Below the pieces are notes generated by a model, which was not told the origin of the DNA, made no database searches, and saw only the letters and a list, made by a program, of their open reading frames with translations. Of a stretch of 8,907 bases of DNA, positions 1 to 6,606 are shown one piece after another. Both the position numbers and the translations under genes were made by a program. Numbering within the stretch: the stretch's first letter is position 1; each line of letters starts with the position of its first letter. The DNA is from a bacterium (GTDB lineage Bacteria > Margulisbacteria > Marinamargulisbacteria > UBA6595), in assembly GCA_027621615.1 (NCBI GenBank), contig JAQCBC010000023.1, forward strand, positions 1 to 8,907, in the 5' to 3' direction.

Positions 1-1056
1 CCGAGAATAATTGTAAATATCCGGCAAGGCAATCCCATTAAAGGTTGTGTTTTTAACCATCGTATACGGAGCAACGTCTTCAAATACCACCCGATCCCCA
101 ATTGCTAAGGGTCGATCAAACCCATAATCCCCAATAATATCCCCAGATAAACACGTAATACCTGTTAGCTGATAGGTATATTTTCCATAGGATTGACCCA
201 AAATACGCGGTTGATACGGCATCTCTAAAATATCCGGCACGTGTGCCGTCGCTGAGGTGTCTAAAATTGCAATTAACCCATCCCGTTCAATAATATCAAC
301 CACGGAAGCCACCAAGTACCCCACATCCACAACCACGCCCGTGCCAGGCTCTAAAATAACCCGAAGGTTATACGTGTCCTGAACCGTATTAACAAAATCA
401 ACCAAGCGATCAATATTGTACGTTGGATCCGTTAATAAATGCCCCCCACCTAAATTAATCCAGTCTAACTGCGGCAACCATTCTCCAAATTGATCCTCAA
501 TATGTCCCCACAAGCGTTCTAAGACATCCACATGCTGCTCACACAACGCATGAACATGAAATCCAGACAACCCATCCAAGCTCTGAATTACTTCCGGATG
601 CACCCCAAACCGCGACCGGGGTCGACACGGATCATACAACGGCTGATCAATTTCAGAATAAGCCGGATTAATGCGAAGGCCACACGACACATTCGATGGA
701 ACTGTATCCCGATACCGCATCCACTGTGGCCATGAATTAAATATAATATGATTGGCCATGGATTGAATCTGTGTCAATTCCTCAGCCTTAAATGCCGGGG
801 AATACACATGAATATCGTTGGTAATCACCGAGTGTGCCAATTGAGTCTCATGCAATGAGCTCGCTGAAATTCCGGAGATATAATCATTGCTCAACGCCAA
901 ATAATGCGGATTCCCAAAGGCTTTAATGGCCAATAAAATTTGGCAACCCGTACGATCCTCAATGGACTTTAACAGCGTTAAGTTTTTAATATACTGCGTT
1001 TCATCTAAAACATACGCAGGTGTTTTTACCGATTCGAAATCAATTACTTTTAACAT
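1..1056 (-). CDS. nspC: Carboxynorspermidine/carboxyspermidine decarboxylase NspC, 3' end cut by the window edge
   Basis: This PLP enzyme of the alanine-racemase/ornithine-decarboxylase fold removes CO2 from carboxy(nor)spermidine to give (nor)spermidine in the cytoplasm. The frame is open from the ATG at 1056 to base 1, giving 352 residues; family members are about 365-380, so perhaps 15-30 residues are missing. Seen in the translation: the PLP-lysine strand LLAIKAF (Lys45), HALCEQ at 169-174, the phosphate-binding LGGGH at 202-206, EPG at 236-238, the Cys302 loop TCLSGD expected to contribute from the partner subunit, and MVKNTTFNG at 333-341. HALCE and KNTTFNG point to NspC rather than LysA or ornithine decarboxylase. 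The first 17 bases overlap the end of the transglycosylase gene. A possible AAAAGG site lies 12 bases upstream, a long spacing, so start-up probably depends on coupling. EPGTG replaces the EPGEA I recall as usual. The partner dehydrogenase is not in the window. The family call is secure; carboxynorspermidine versus carboxyspermidine as substrate cannot be decided. Confidence 0.93.
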   Translation of the reverse strand, partial: MLKVIDFESVKTPAYVLDETQYIKNLTLLKSIEDRTGCQILLAIKAFGNPHYLALSNDYISGISASSLHETQLAHSVITNDIHVYSPAFKAEELTQIQSMANHIIFNSWPQWMRYRDTVPSNVSCGLRINPAYSEIDQPLYDPCRPRSRFGVHPEVIQSLDGLSGFHVHALCEQHVDVLERLWGHIEDQFGEWLPQLDWINLGGGHLLTDPTYNIDRLVDFVNTVQDTYNLRVILEPGTGVVVDVGYLVASVVDIIERDGLIAILDTSATAHVPDILEMPYQPRILGQSYGKYTYQLTGITCLSGDIIGDYGFDRPLAIGDRVVFEDVAPYTMVKNTTFNGIALPDIYNYSR

Positions 1057-3088
1057 GAGATAAATCTGCCTTTTGATACATAAAATACGACTGAAGCACA
1101 TGCTTCACATAGTGTTTGGTTTCATCATAGGGAACCATTAATATAAACCAATCCATGTCATCCGTTGGATACTCCTTTTGCCATTGTTTAACACGATTCA
1201 GACCCGCATTGTAGGCCATTAAGGCATGCTCCCAATTGCCGAACTGCCTGTATAAACGGGACAAATAATAGCACCCAAATTGAATGTTGGTTTTCGGATC
1301 TTGCAAACTGGATGGCCCAGCCCAAGCTACCCCCAACTGCTTGGCTAGCTCCTGACCCGTTTGAGGCATAATCTGCATAAGTCCAACGGCACGGGCTCGC
1401 GATACACTGCGTGTTTTAAACAAGCTTTCTTCTCGCATCACCGCCATCACAATGGATGCCGGAATCGAATAGTGTTTGGCGTAATAGTGCACCCATTCAA
1501 GGTACGGAGTTGGATACAACAATGGCTGCAATTGAGTCGACAACTCAGCATCTTTTTGCGGATACAACTCCCGACCATACTGCCGTCGAATGGTCTGAAT
1601 CGATTCGTAATAATCCCCCATGAGTTGATACACATAACTGAGTTGATGGGTTAATTTTTCTTTGTCATTCGTGTTGTCTTCATTCGCTTTTAGTAAAGCC
1701 TGGCTCAACCGTTGTCGCACCAAGTCTGCTAACCCAATATTAACCAACAAATAATCTTTATGGGATAAAATCGTGGTTTGATTAACATGATGATAATTTA
1801 AAAAATTAACATTGGATTCATCTAAATTTTGACTGGATCTATAGGCATAATACGTATACGGAAACTGATTCAGTATACGATTATAAATCACGGAAGACTC
1901 TTTAAATTCACCAAAATATTGCTTTGTTTTAGCCGTCCAATACGATAAACGTGCCTGCAACTCGGTATCGCTAGAAATTAACGATGTATTCATGAGCTGA
2001 TTGTGTGCCTCAATCCAATCTTTATTTTCCAAATGCGTTTCAACTTCTGTCCAAATCAATTTGTTAACCAATGACGAATTGGGATGCTTTTTATACAAAC
2101 GCTCTTTATATTTTGCTTTATCCGACTGATTATCACTTAAATAATACAAATAATATAAAGCATTGGGCCGGTGAACCGATTTTGTTTTTAATACATATTC
2201 AAATGCACGAATAGCCTCCCGATCTTTACCCAACCGTTGATAACTGCGCGCAATATAAATTAAGGCATTGTGGTCCAATAAGATTGAATTCGGTATGGGC
2301 TTAAGCACATAAATTGCAGTGCCAAAATCGTAATTAAAGTAGTATGACAGCCCCAAATACACCCGGGCTTTTCCATAGGGTTTCGTATTGCGCTGGACTT
2401 GGCTTAAAGACTCAATCGCATCTTGATATTGGCGTTGTTTATAGTACGAATACCCAATGGCATAGGCCATGGCATTGGAATCATACCGATCGGACCAATA
2501 CTTTAACCGATACTCATGATCCACGGCATCCGGATATTGCGCCAACCACTCGACAACAATACTATTGGCTTTATCAAATTGTTTGGTCATATTATACAAC
2601 CCCCACAACGCTCGGTATGTGGAGGCTAAAACCCGTGAATCCTGGGTTTCTTGGCGCACCAATTCATAATAGTGAATGGCACGTTTTGGCCGTGCATCAT
2701 GCTCCGCAATCGCCAATTGGGTCCACGTGTAGACTTTCAACTCGGGGTCATTGTACATCATGCCCAATAACCGCTCGGCTTCATCAATGTTGTTGTCTAA
2801 CAATGCAATTTGAATGTTTAGATAAACAACATAATTATCAATTCCCGGACTGGACGGAATATCGTGGAGTACTTTAGAGGCTTTTGGTGGTCGTGATAAT
2901 TTAATTAAGGCGTGCGCCTTTAATAATTGATCCACATCGGAATCCGGTTTTTTCTGAAACTGATCCGGATTTAACGCCACCCAGTACTGCTCAGAATAAA
3001 ATGCCTGAACCGGTGTTAGAATGCTCGCAAATAGACTCGTATGAATCGCGATAATACAAACCAAAAACAGGGGGCATCGGTGCATCAT
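1040..3088 (-). CDS. slt: Exported soluble lytic transglycosylase, Slt70-like (TPR-like helices plus SLT domain)
   Basis: The enzyme should cleave the MurNAc-GlcNAc bond of peptidoglycan to 1,6-anhydro products in the periplasm. It has 682 residues. The N-terminus looks like a Sec signal: MMHR, then a hydrophobic stretch of roughly residues 6-22, with cleavage possible near the Ala in SLFA or PVQA. No lipobox is seen. About residues 30-500 are helical and TPR-like, for example ALIYIARSYQRLGKDREAI, the superhelical part of Slt70-type enzymes. The C-terminal SLT domain (about 530-660) has REES with catalytic Glu554, GLMQIMP at 569-575 and AYNAG at 625-629, then the family's closing VPYDET and YVKHVL segment. 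In that segment a Glu I expect after the first Ile is Leu (FILMVP). Two adjacent ATGs (3088 and 3085) can serve as start. Only TA separates the purH stop from the first, and no clear Shine-Dalgarno is seen, so translation probably reinitiates after purH. Its 3' end overlaps nspC. The exact subfamily is uncertain. Confidence 0.9.
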   Translation of the reverse strand: MMHRCPLFLVCIIAIHTSLFASILTPVQAFYSEQYWVALNPDQFQKKPDSDVDQLLKAHALIKLSRPPKASKVLHDIPSSPGIDNYVVYLNIQIALLDNNIDEAERLLGMMYNDPELKVYTWTQLAIAEHDARPKRAIHYYELVRQETQDSRVLASTYRALWGLYNMTKQFDKANSIVVEWLAQYPDAVDHEYRLKYWSDRYDSNAMAYAIGYSYYKQRQYQDAIESLSQVQRNTKPYGKARVYLGLSYYFNYDFGTAIYVLKPIPNSILLDHNALIYIARSYQRLGKDREAIRAFEYVLKTKSVHRPNALYYLYYLSDNQSDKAKYKERLYKKHPNSSLVNKLIWTEVETHLENKDWIEAHNQLMNTSLISSDTELQARLSYWTAKTKQYFGEFKESSVIYNRILNQFPYTYYAYRSSQNLDESNVNFLNYHHVNQTTILSHKDYLLVNIGLADLVRQRLSQALLKANEDNTNDKEKLTHQLSYVYQLMGDYYESIQTIRRQYGRELYPQKDAELSTQLQPLLYPTPYLEWVHYYAKHYSIPASIVMAVMREESLFKTRSVSRARAVGLMQIMPQTGQELAKQLGVAWAGPSSLQDPKTNIQFGCYYLSRLYRQFGNWEHALMAYNAGLNRVKQWQKEYPTDDMDWFILMVPYDETKHYVKHVLQSYFMYQKADLSHVKSN
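1069..1074 (-). promoter_or_regulatory. Possible weak ribosome-binding site of nspC
   Basis: AAAAGG lies within the slt 3' end, 12 bases before the nspC ATG. The spacing is longer than optimal, so it may act only together with ribosomes finishing slt. This is the best candidate seen, not a certain site. Confidence 0.35.
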
Positions 3089-3090
3089 TA

Positions 3091-4635
3091 TTAGTGCTTA
3101 AAGTGCCGAATCCCCGTCATTACCATACCCATGCCATGCTTTTCACATTCTGCAATAACCGCATCATCTTTTTTAGACCCGCCTGGCTGCACAATGACTG
3201 AAATACCTGCCTGACCCAAATGCGTAATCGAATCTGGAAATGGAAAAAAGGCATCCGAAGCCGCTACACAGCCCGTTGTTTGTTGATTATTATCATTATT
3301 TTGAACCCGCATTAACGCCAACTTAGCCGCCTCAACCCGACTCATCTGACCGGCTCCCACACCAATAACAACCCCGTGTTTAGCCAATACGATTGCATTG
3401 GACTTCACGGATTTAACCACCGTAAAGGCTAATTTTAAATCGGCCCACTGTTCCGGTGCAATGTGACCGGTAACTGTGGATAATTGGGCATCATCCCAAA
3501 TAATGCTATCCGACTCTTGATACAAAACCCCACCCATAATCACTTTTTGTGTAAACGGCTCGGAAAAACTAAAAAAGTCTGGCAATTCCAACAATCGCAC
3601 AGACGGTTTTTGCGTTAAAATCGCCAAGGCTTCTGGCGTATAGCCTGGGGCTACAATCGCCTCGACAAACAAGGCTTGCATCGCCAATGCTGTAGCCGCA
3701 TCAACCGGTTGATTAACCCCGATAATGGAACCAAACGCCGATACTGGATCCGCCGCATATGCTGCCGAATAAGCGTCCACAAGTGTCGATTTTACGGCAA
3801 CCCCACACGGATTGGTATGCTTAATAATCACAACCGCAGATTGACTGGGCTCAAATGCACGCGCCAATTCCCAGGCTGCCTCAGCATCCACCAAATTGTT
3901 ATACGACAACGCTTTGCCGTGATGTTGAATCAATCCAGACAACCCCGATAACGGTGTTGGCTTATAAAATGCAGCCCTTTGATGGGGGTTTTCACCATAC
4001 CGCAAGTCACTATGCTTTTCATACTGCAAGGTTAAGCGATTGGGCGGTGTGCTCCCACCCGATACACGGCCCAAATACTGCGCAATCGCGGCATCGTACT
4101 GAGCGGTGTGCTCAAACGCTTCTATAGCTAAAGAGCGACGAAATTCTGCGGATAACCCTTGCGGGGTTTGCAGTGCTTGAATCACGTCTGAATACCGATC
4201 GGGGTTGGTAATTACGGCCACAAATTCATGGTTTTTAGCCGCCGAGCGAACCATAGACGGTCCACCAATATCAATATTTTCAATGGCATCCGCCAGCGCA
4301 ACATTGGGTTGGCTAACCGTAGCCTGAAACGGATACAAATTAACCACCACCACATCAATCAGGCCAATCCCATGCGTATCGCAGGCTTGCCGATGGGTAT
4401 CCACATCACGGCGTGCCAAAATACCCCCGTGAATCAAGGGATGCAAGGTCTTAACCCGGCCATTCATAATTTCTGGAAACTGCGTAACATCCGAAACCGC
4501 CGTGACCGGCAATCCGCAATCTGCCAAATACCGCAATGTACCTCCCGTTGATACAATCTCATATCCATGGGATACCAACACTTGTGCCAATACATCCAAA
4601 CCGGTTTTATCCGATACACTAATTAATGCTCTCAT
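3091..4635 (-). CDS. purH: Bifunctional AICAR formyltransferase / IMP cyclohydrolase PurH
   Basis: It catalyses the last two steps of de novo purine synthesis: formylation of AICAR by 10-formyl-THF, then ring closure to IMP, in the cytosol. At 514 residues it is near full length (E. coli about 529). The N-terminal cyclohydrolase (MGS-like) domain, about 1-195, shows VSDKTG at 7-12, STGGT at 29-33 and GRVKTLHP at 59-66. The C-terminal transformylase domain shows LRYGENPHQ at 211-219, LSYNNLVDAEAAW at 243-255, the catalytic Lys-His pair in KHTNPCG at 272-278, DPVSAFG at 296-302, KSNAIVLAK at 411-419, ASDAFFPFPD at 459-468 and the closing RHFKH. The start is fixed by a GGGAG site 7 bases upstream and an ATGA overlap with the purN stop. 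A short Asn/Gln-rich loop (445-452) precedes a conserved segment and looks like a harmless surface insertion. All expected active-site motifs are present. Its coupling to purN and purM gives a partial pathway cluster. Confidence 0.98.
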   Translation of the reverse strand: MRALISVSDKTGLDVLAQVLVSHGYEIVSTGGTLRYLADCGLPVTAVSDVTQFPEIMNGRVKTLHPLIHGGILARRDVDTHRQACDTHGIGLIDVVVVNLYPFQATVSQPNVALADAIENIDIGGPSMVRSAAKNHEFVAVITNPDRYSDVIQALQTPQGLSAEFRRSLAIEAFEHTAQYDAAIAQYLGRVSGGSTPPNRLTLQYEKHSDLRYGENPHQRAAFYKPTPLSGLSGLIQHHGKALSYNNLVDAEAAWELARAFEPSQSAVVIIKHTNPCGVAVKSTLVDAYSAAYAADPVSAFGSIIGVNQPVDAATALAMQALFVEAIVAPGYTPEALAILTQKPSVRLLELPDFFSFSEPFTQKVIMGGVLYQESDSIIWDDAQLSTVTGHIAPEQWADLKLAFTVVKSVKSNAIVLAKHGVVIGVGAGQMSRVEAAKLALMRVQNNDNNQQTTGCVAASDAFFPFPDSITHLGQAGISVIVQPGGSKKDDAVIAECEKHGMGMVMTGIRHFKH

Positions 4636-5228
4636 TCATCGTCTCCCAATACTATTTTCAATGCTGCGACATACGCTTTGTGTTCTTCCTCTAAAATACG
4701 GGCGCTTAGCTGTGCTTCCGTGTCCCCATCGTAAATGGGTACCCGATGTTGTAAAATTATGGACCCACTGTCCACCTCGGGTATTACGTAATGCACGGTA
4801 CATCCCGATTCGGATTCACCGGCAGCCAAGGCTTGTCGCTGCGGGTAAAGCCCTTTAAATTTGGGCAATAATGACGGATGAATATTTAAGACTTTATCCG
4901 GGTATTTAGCCAAAAATCCTGCGGATAAAATTCTCATATACCCGGCTAAAACAATCCAATTCACCTGAGCGCGTTTACACTGCTCAAGCATGGCCGCATC
5001 ATGCTCCGCTTGCGTAGAAAAATCGCTCCGATGGCACACCACACACGGCAAATTATTTGCGTTTGCATACACAAGCCCATCGGCATCTCGATCAGAAATA
5101 ACCAACCCAATTCGAGCCGACAACACGCCCGACTGAATCGCCTGATGAATCGCTTGAAAATTAGACCCTCGGCCTGAAATAAAAACCCCTAAAACCGGTA
5201 CTGAAAGCGTATCGCTCAGGGCGCCCAT
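4632..5228 (-). CDS. purN: Phosphoribosylglycinamide (GAR) formyltransferase PurN
   Basis: It transfers the formyl group of 10-formyl-THF to GAR, giving FGAR, the third step of purine synthesis. The protein has 198 residues, within the usual range. The N-terminal nucleotide-binding loop SGRGSNFQAI spans 18-27. The folate-side loop LAGYMRILS is at 94-102. The catalytic triad is complete: Asn115 and His117 in NIHPSLLP and Asp153 in EVDSG. These sit a constant nine positions after Asn106, His108 and Asp144 of the E. coli enzyme (numbering from memory), supporting the start and an intact core. The ATG at 5228 lies inside purM, giving a 13-base overlap. No strong ribosome-binding site precedes it, so translation is probably coupled to purM. 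The chosen start gives about nine extra residues before the first strand, and a later start cannot be excluded. The 3' end overlaps purH by four bases. Confidence 0.97.
   Translation of the reverse strand: MGALSDTLSVPVLGVFISGRGSNFQAIHQAIQSGVLSARIGLVISDRDADGLVYANANNLPCVVCHRSDFSTQAEHDAAMLEQCKRAQVNWIVLAGYMRILSAGFLAKYPDKVLNIHPSLLPKFKGLYPQRQALAAGESESGCTVHYVIPEVDSGSIILQHRVPIYDGDTEAQLSARILEEEHKAYVAALKIVLGDDE
4643..4647 (-). promoter_or_regulatory. Ribosome-binding site of purH
   Basis: GGGAG precedes the purH ATG by seven bases and lies in the purN 3' end. Another ATG between it and the start (4639-4637) is out of frame with purH. The motif and family N-terminus (RALISVSDKTG) agree on the ATG at 4635. 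Confidence 0.75.
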
Positions 5229-6187
5229 TCCACGGTTCCATTGCCATCAACAATATAGCCAAGCTCACTGTAATTGGGATCTGAAATTGGGGTAGGTGTA
5301 ATAACAACCATACCAATTCCCATATTAAACGTTCGAAGCATGTCTGAATCGGACACTTGGCCCGCCAATTGAATATGTTCAAAAATACTGGGAACCGTCC
5401 ATGATGATTTTTTTAAAATCGCCGACACATGCTTGGGTAAAATACGGGCGATATTCTCTGCTAATCCACCCCCTGTAATATGGGCAATGCCCGTGACGGT
5501 TTGTGCCGCCATAAGGGCTTGTATTGGCTGAACATACAAAGCCGTTGGAGCCAATAAATCAGCCGGGTCAATGCCACGCTCTTGGCAGACCGACTCCGTC
5601 AAGACACGCCGAACCAGCGAAAAGCCATTCGCATGAAGCCCATTGGACTTCAGCCCGTAAACATACTGTCCAGAGGCAATCGATTGCCCGGTAATCATCG
5701 CGGATTTTTCAACAACCCCCACACAAAAGCCAGCCAAATCAAATTCGTTATTGCGATAACAATCCCCCATTTCGGCAATCTCCCCCCCAACCAACGATAG
5801 CCCTGTATCTTGACACGCTGAAATCATGCCTTCCATTAAGGCATTTAACTGCATTTTATTGAGCTTGCAACAGGCATAATAATCCAAAAAAAACAACGGC
5901 TTTGCCCCTGAACAAATCAGATCATTCACGCACATAGCAACCAAATCAATGCCAATGGATTGGTATTGATTTTGCGCAATTGCCAATTTTAGTTTTGTGC
6001 CTACCCCATCGGTACAGGATACCAAAACGGGTTCTTTGTATCCGGTTGGCAATGCATAAAATGCCCCAAAATGACCCAAGCCCCCCATGACATTGGGGCT
6101 GTAGGTCTGCCGAACACGGTGGGTTAAATCCCCCACCACCTGATTGGCTAAATCAATATCCACCCCACTGTCTTTATAACTACTCAT
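5216..6187 (-). CDS. purM: Phosphoribosylformylglycinamidine cyclo-ligase (AIR synthetase) PurM, short C-terminus
   Basis: It closes the imidazole ring, converting FGAM and ATP to AIR, ADP and phosphate. At 323 residues it is shorter than the usual roughly 340-350. Motifs in order: SYKDSGVDID at 3-12, MGGLGHFG at 34-41, TDGVGTKLKLA at 59-69, VNDLICSGAKPLFFLDYYA at 87-105, GGEIAEM at 134-140, SNGLHANGFSLVR at 181-193, HITGGGLAENI at 236-246 and FNMGIGMV at 287-294. These cover both halves of the PurM/ThiL/SelD fold. Two departures are visible. In the GGE motif, Ile and Gly replace the Thr and Pro of the usual GGETAEMP. After FNMGIGMV only about 29 residues remain, and the helix that normally joins this strand to the last strands is largely absent. 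The start is well supported by AGGTGA just upstream and an ATGA overlap with ruvX. The frame is intact and everything else is conserved, so a working enzyme is likely. Confidence 0.97.
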   Translation of the reverse strand: MSSYKDSGVDIDLANQVVGDLTHRVRQTYSPNVMGGLGHFGAFYALPTGYKEPVLVSCTDGVGTKLKLAIAQNQYQSIGIDLVAMCVNDLICSGAKPLFFLDYYACCKLNKMQLNALMEGMISACQDTGLSLVGGEIAEMGDCYRNNEFDLAGFCVGVVEKSAMITGQSIASGQYVYGLKSNGLHANGFSLVRRVLTESVCQERGIDPADLLAPTALYVQPIQALMAAQTVTGIAHITGGGLAENIARILPKHVSAILKKSSWTVPSIFEHIQLAGQVSDSDMLRTFNMGIGMVVITPTPISDPNYSELGYIVDGNGTVEWAP

Positions 6188-6606
6188 GCTTTCACCTGTT
6201 TTTGTTGATTGTTCATATAATCTAAATATCCTTGCAAAATAAATACGGCCGCTTGCTGGTCTTTAAACTGCTTGCGCTTTTGACGTTTTACATTAGCAGA
6301 TAATAACACATATTCAGCTGCTTTTGTGGAATAGGCTTCATTCCAATAATGCCAATTAACGGATAGCCTGGGGGCTGTTTTTTCGACCCACGCTTCAATC
6401 CACTGGGTTTGCTTCGTCGGCAATCCCTGTCGGTTTTTAGGCAGCCCCACAACGATATCCGTAATCCTGTAGTCCGTTACCCACTGGTGCAATGAGTCAA
6501 TATGCTTGGGATCTAAATTTCCTAGGGGCTGGGCAATGATGGCCAGGGCATCGGATAGTGCAACCCCCACCCGCTTGTGCCCCACGTCTAATCCAAGATA
6601 GCGCAC
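6184..6606 (-). CDS. ruvX: RuvX/YqgF family RNase H-fold protein (putative pre-16S rRNA nuclease / Holliday junction resolvase-like)
   Basis: RuvX/YqgF proteins are small RNase H-fold nucleases linked to 5' maturation of 16S rRNA and, in some species, Holliday junction resolution. The 140 residues match the family length. Three acidic positions can be matched to the catalytic set: Asp7 in LGLDVGHKRVGVA, Glu90 in WNEAYST and Asp116 in KDQQAAVFILQGYL. The VVGLPKN strand-loop at 52-58 is also typical. The segment usually reading DERLTT is NEAYST here, so the acidic Asp and the Arg flanking the Glu are lost. The GTG start at 6606 is supported by AGGA six bases upstream and by the family N-terminus beginning at once (RYLGLDVG). 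The first 19 bases lie within the alaS 3' end; the stop overlaps purM by four bases. The C-terminal tail (NNQQKQVKA) is polar. Family assignment is firm; which activity matters in this organism is not shown by the sequence. Confidence 0.95.
   Translation of the reverse strand: MRYLGLDVGHKRVGVALSDALAIIAQPLGNLDPKHIDSLHQWVTDYRITDIVVGLPKNRQGLPTKQTQWIEAWVEKTAPRLSVNWHYWNEAYSTKAAEYVLLSANVKRQKRKQFKDQQAAVFILQGYLDYMNNQQKQVKA
6192..6197 (-). promoter_or_regulatory. Ribosome-binding site of purM
   Basis: AGGTGA stands four bases before the purM ATG, within the last codons of ruvX. With the ATGA stop/start overlap it supports coupled translation from the ATG at 6187. Confidence 0.75.

Noticed and set aside
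532..735. Small plus-strand open frame of 67 codons
   Set aside because: It is antisense to nspC, whose motifs are clear on both sides, and shows no features of a real small protein.
2344..2877. A 177-codon open frame on the plus strand
   Set aside because: It lies wholly antisense to the well-supported transglycosylase gene, has a Thr/His/Trp-rich composition with no recognisable domain, and looks like a shadow of that gene's codon pattern.
5161..5382. Alternative minus-strand frame across the purM-purN junction
   Set aside because: It merely overlaps the ends of both genes in a third frame, without motif or ribosome-binding site.
5779..5789. Long C-runs on the plus strand (here and elsewhere), considered as a G-quadruplex or slippage signal
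   Set aside because: They match frequent GGG glycine codons and coding-strand G excess across the whole window. They are isolated runs, and the frames continue normally.
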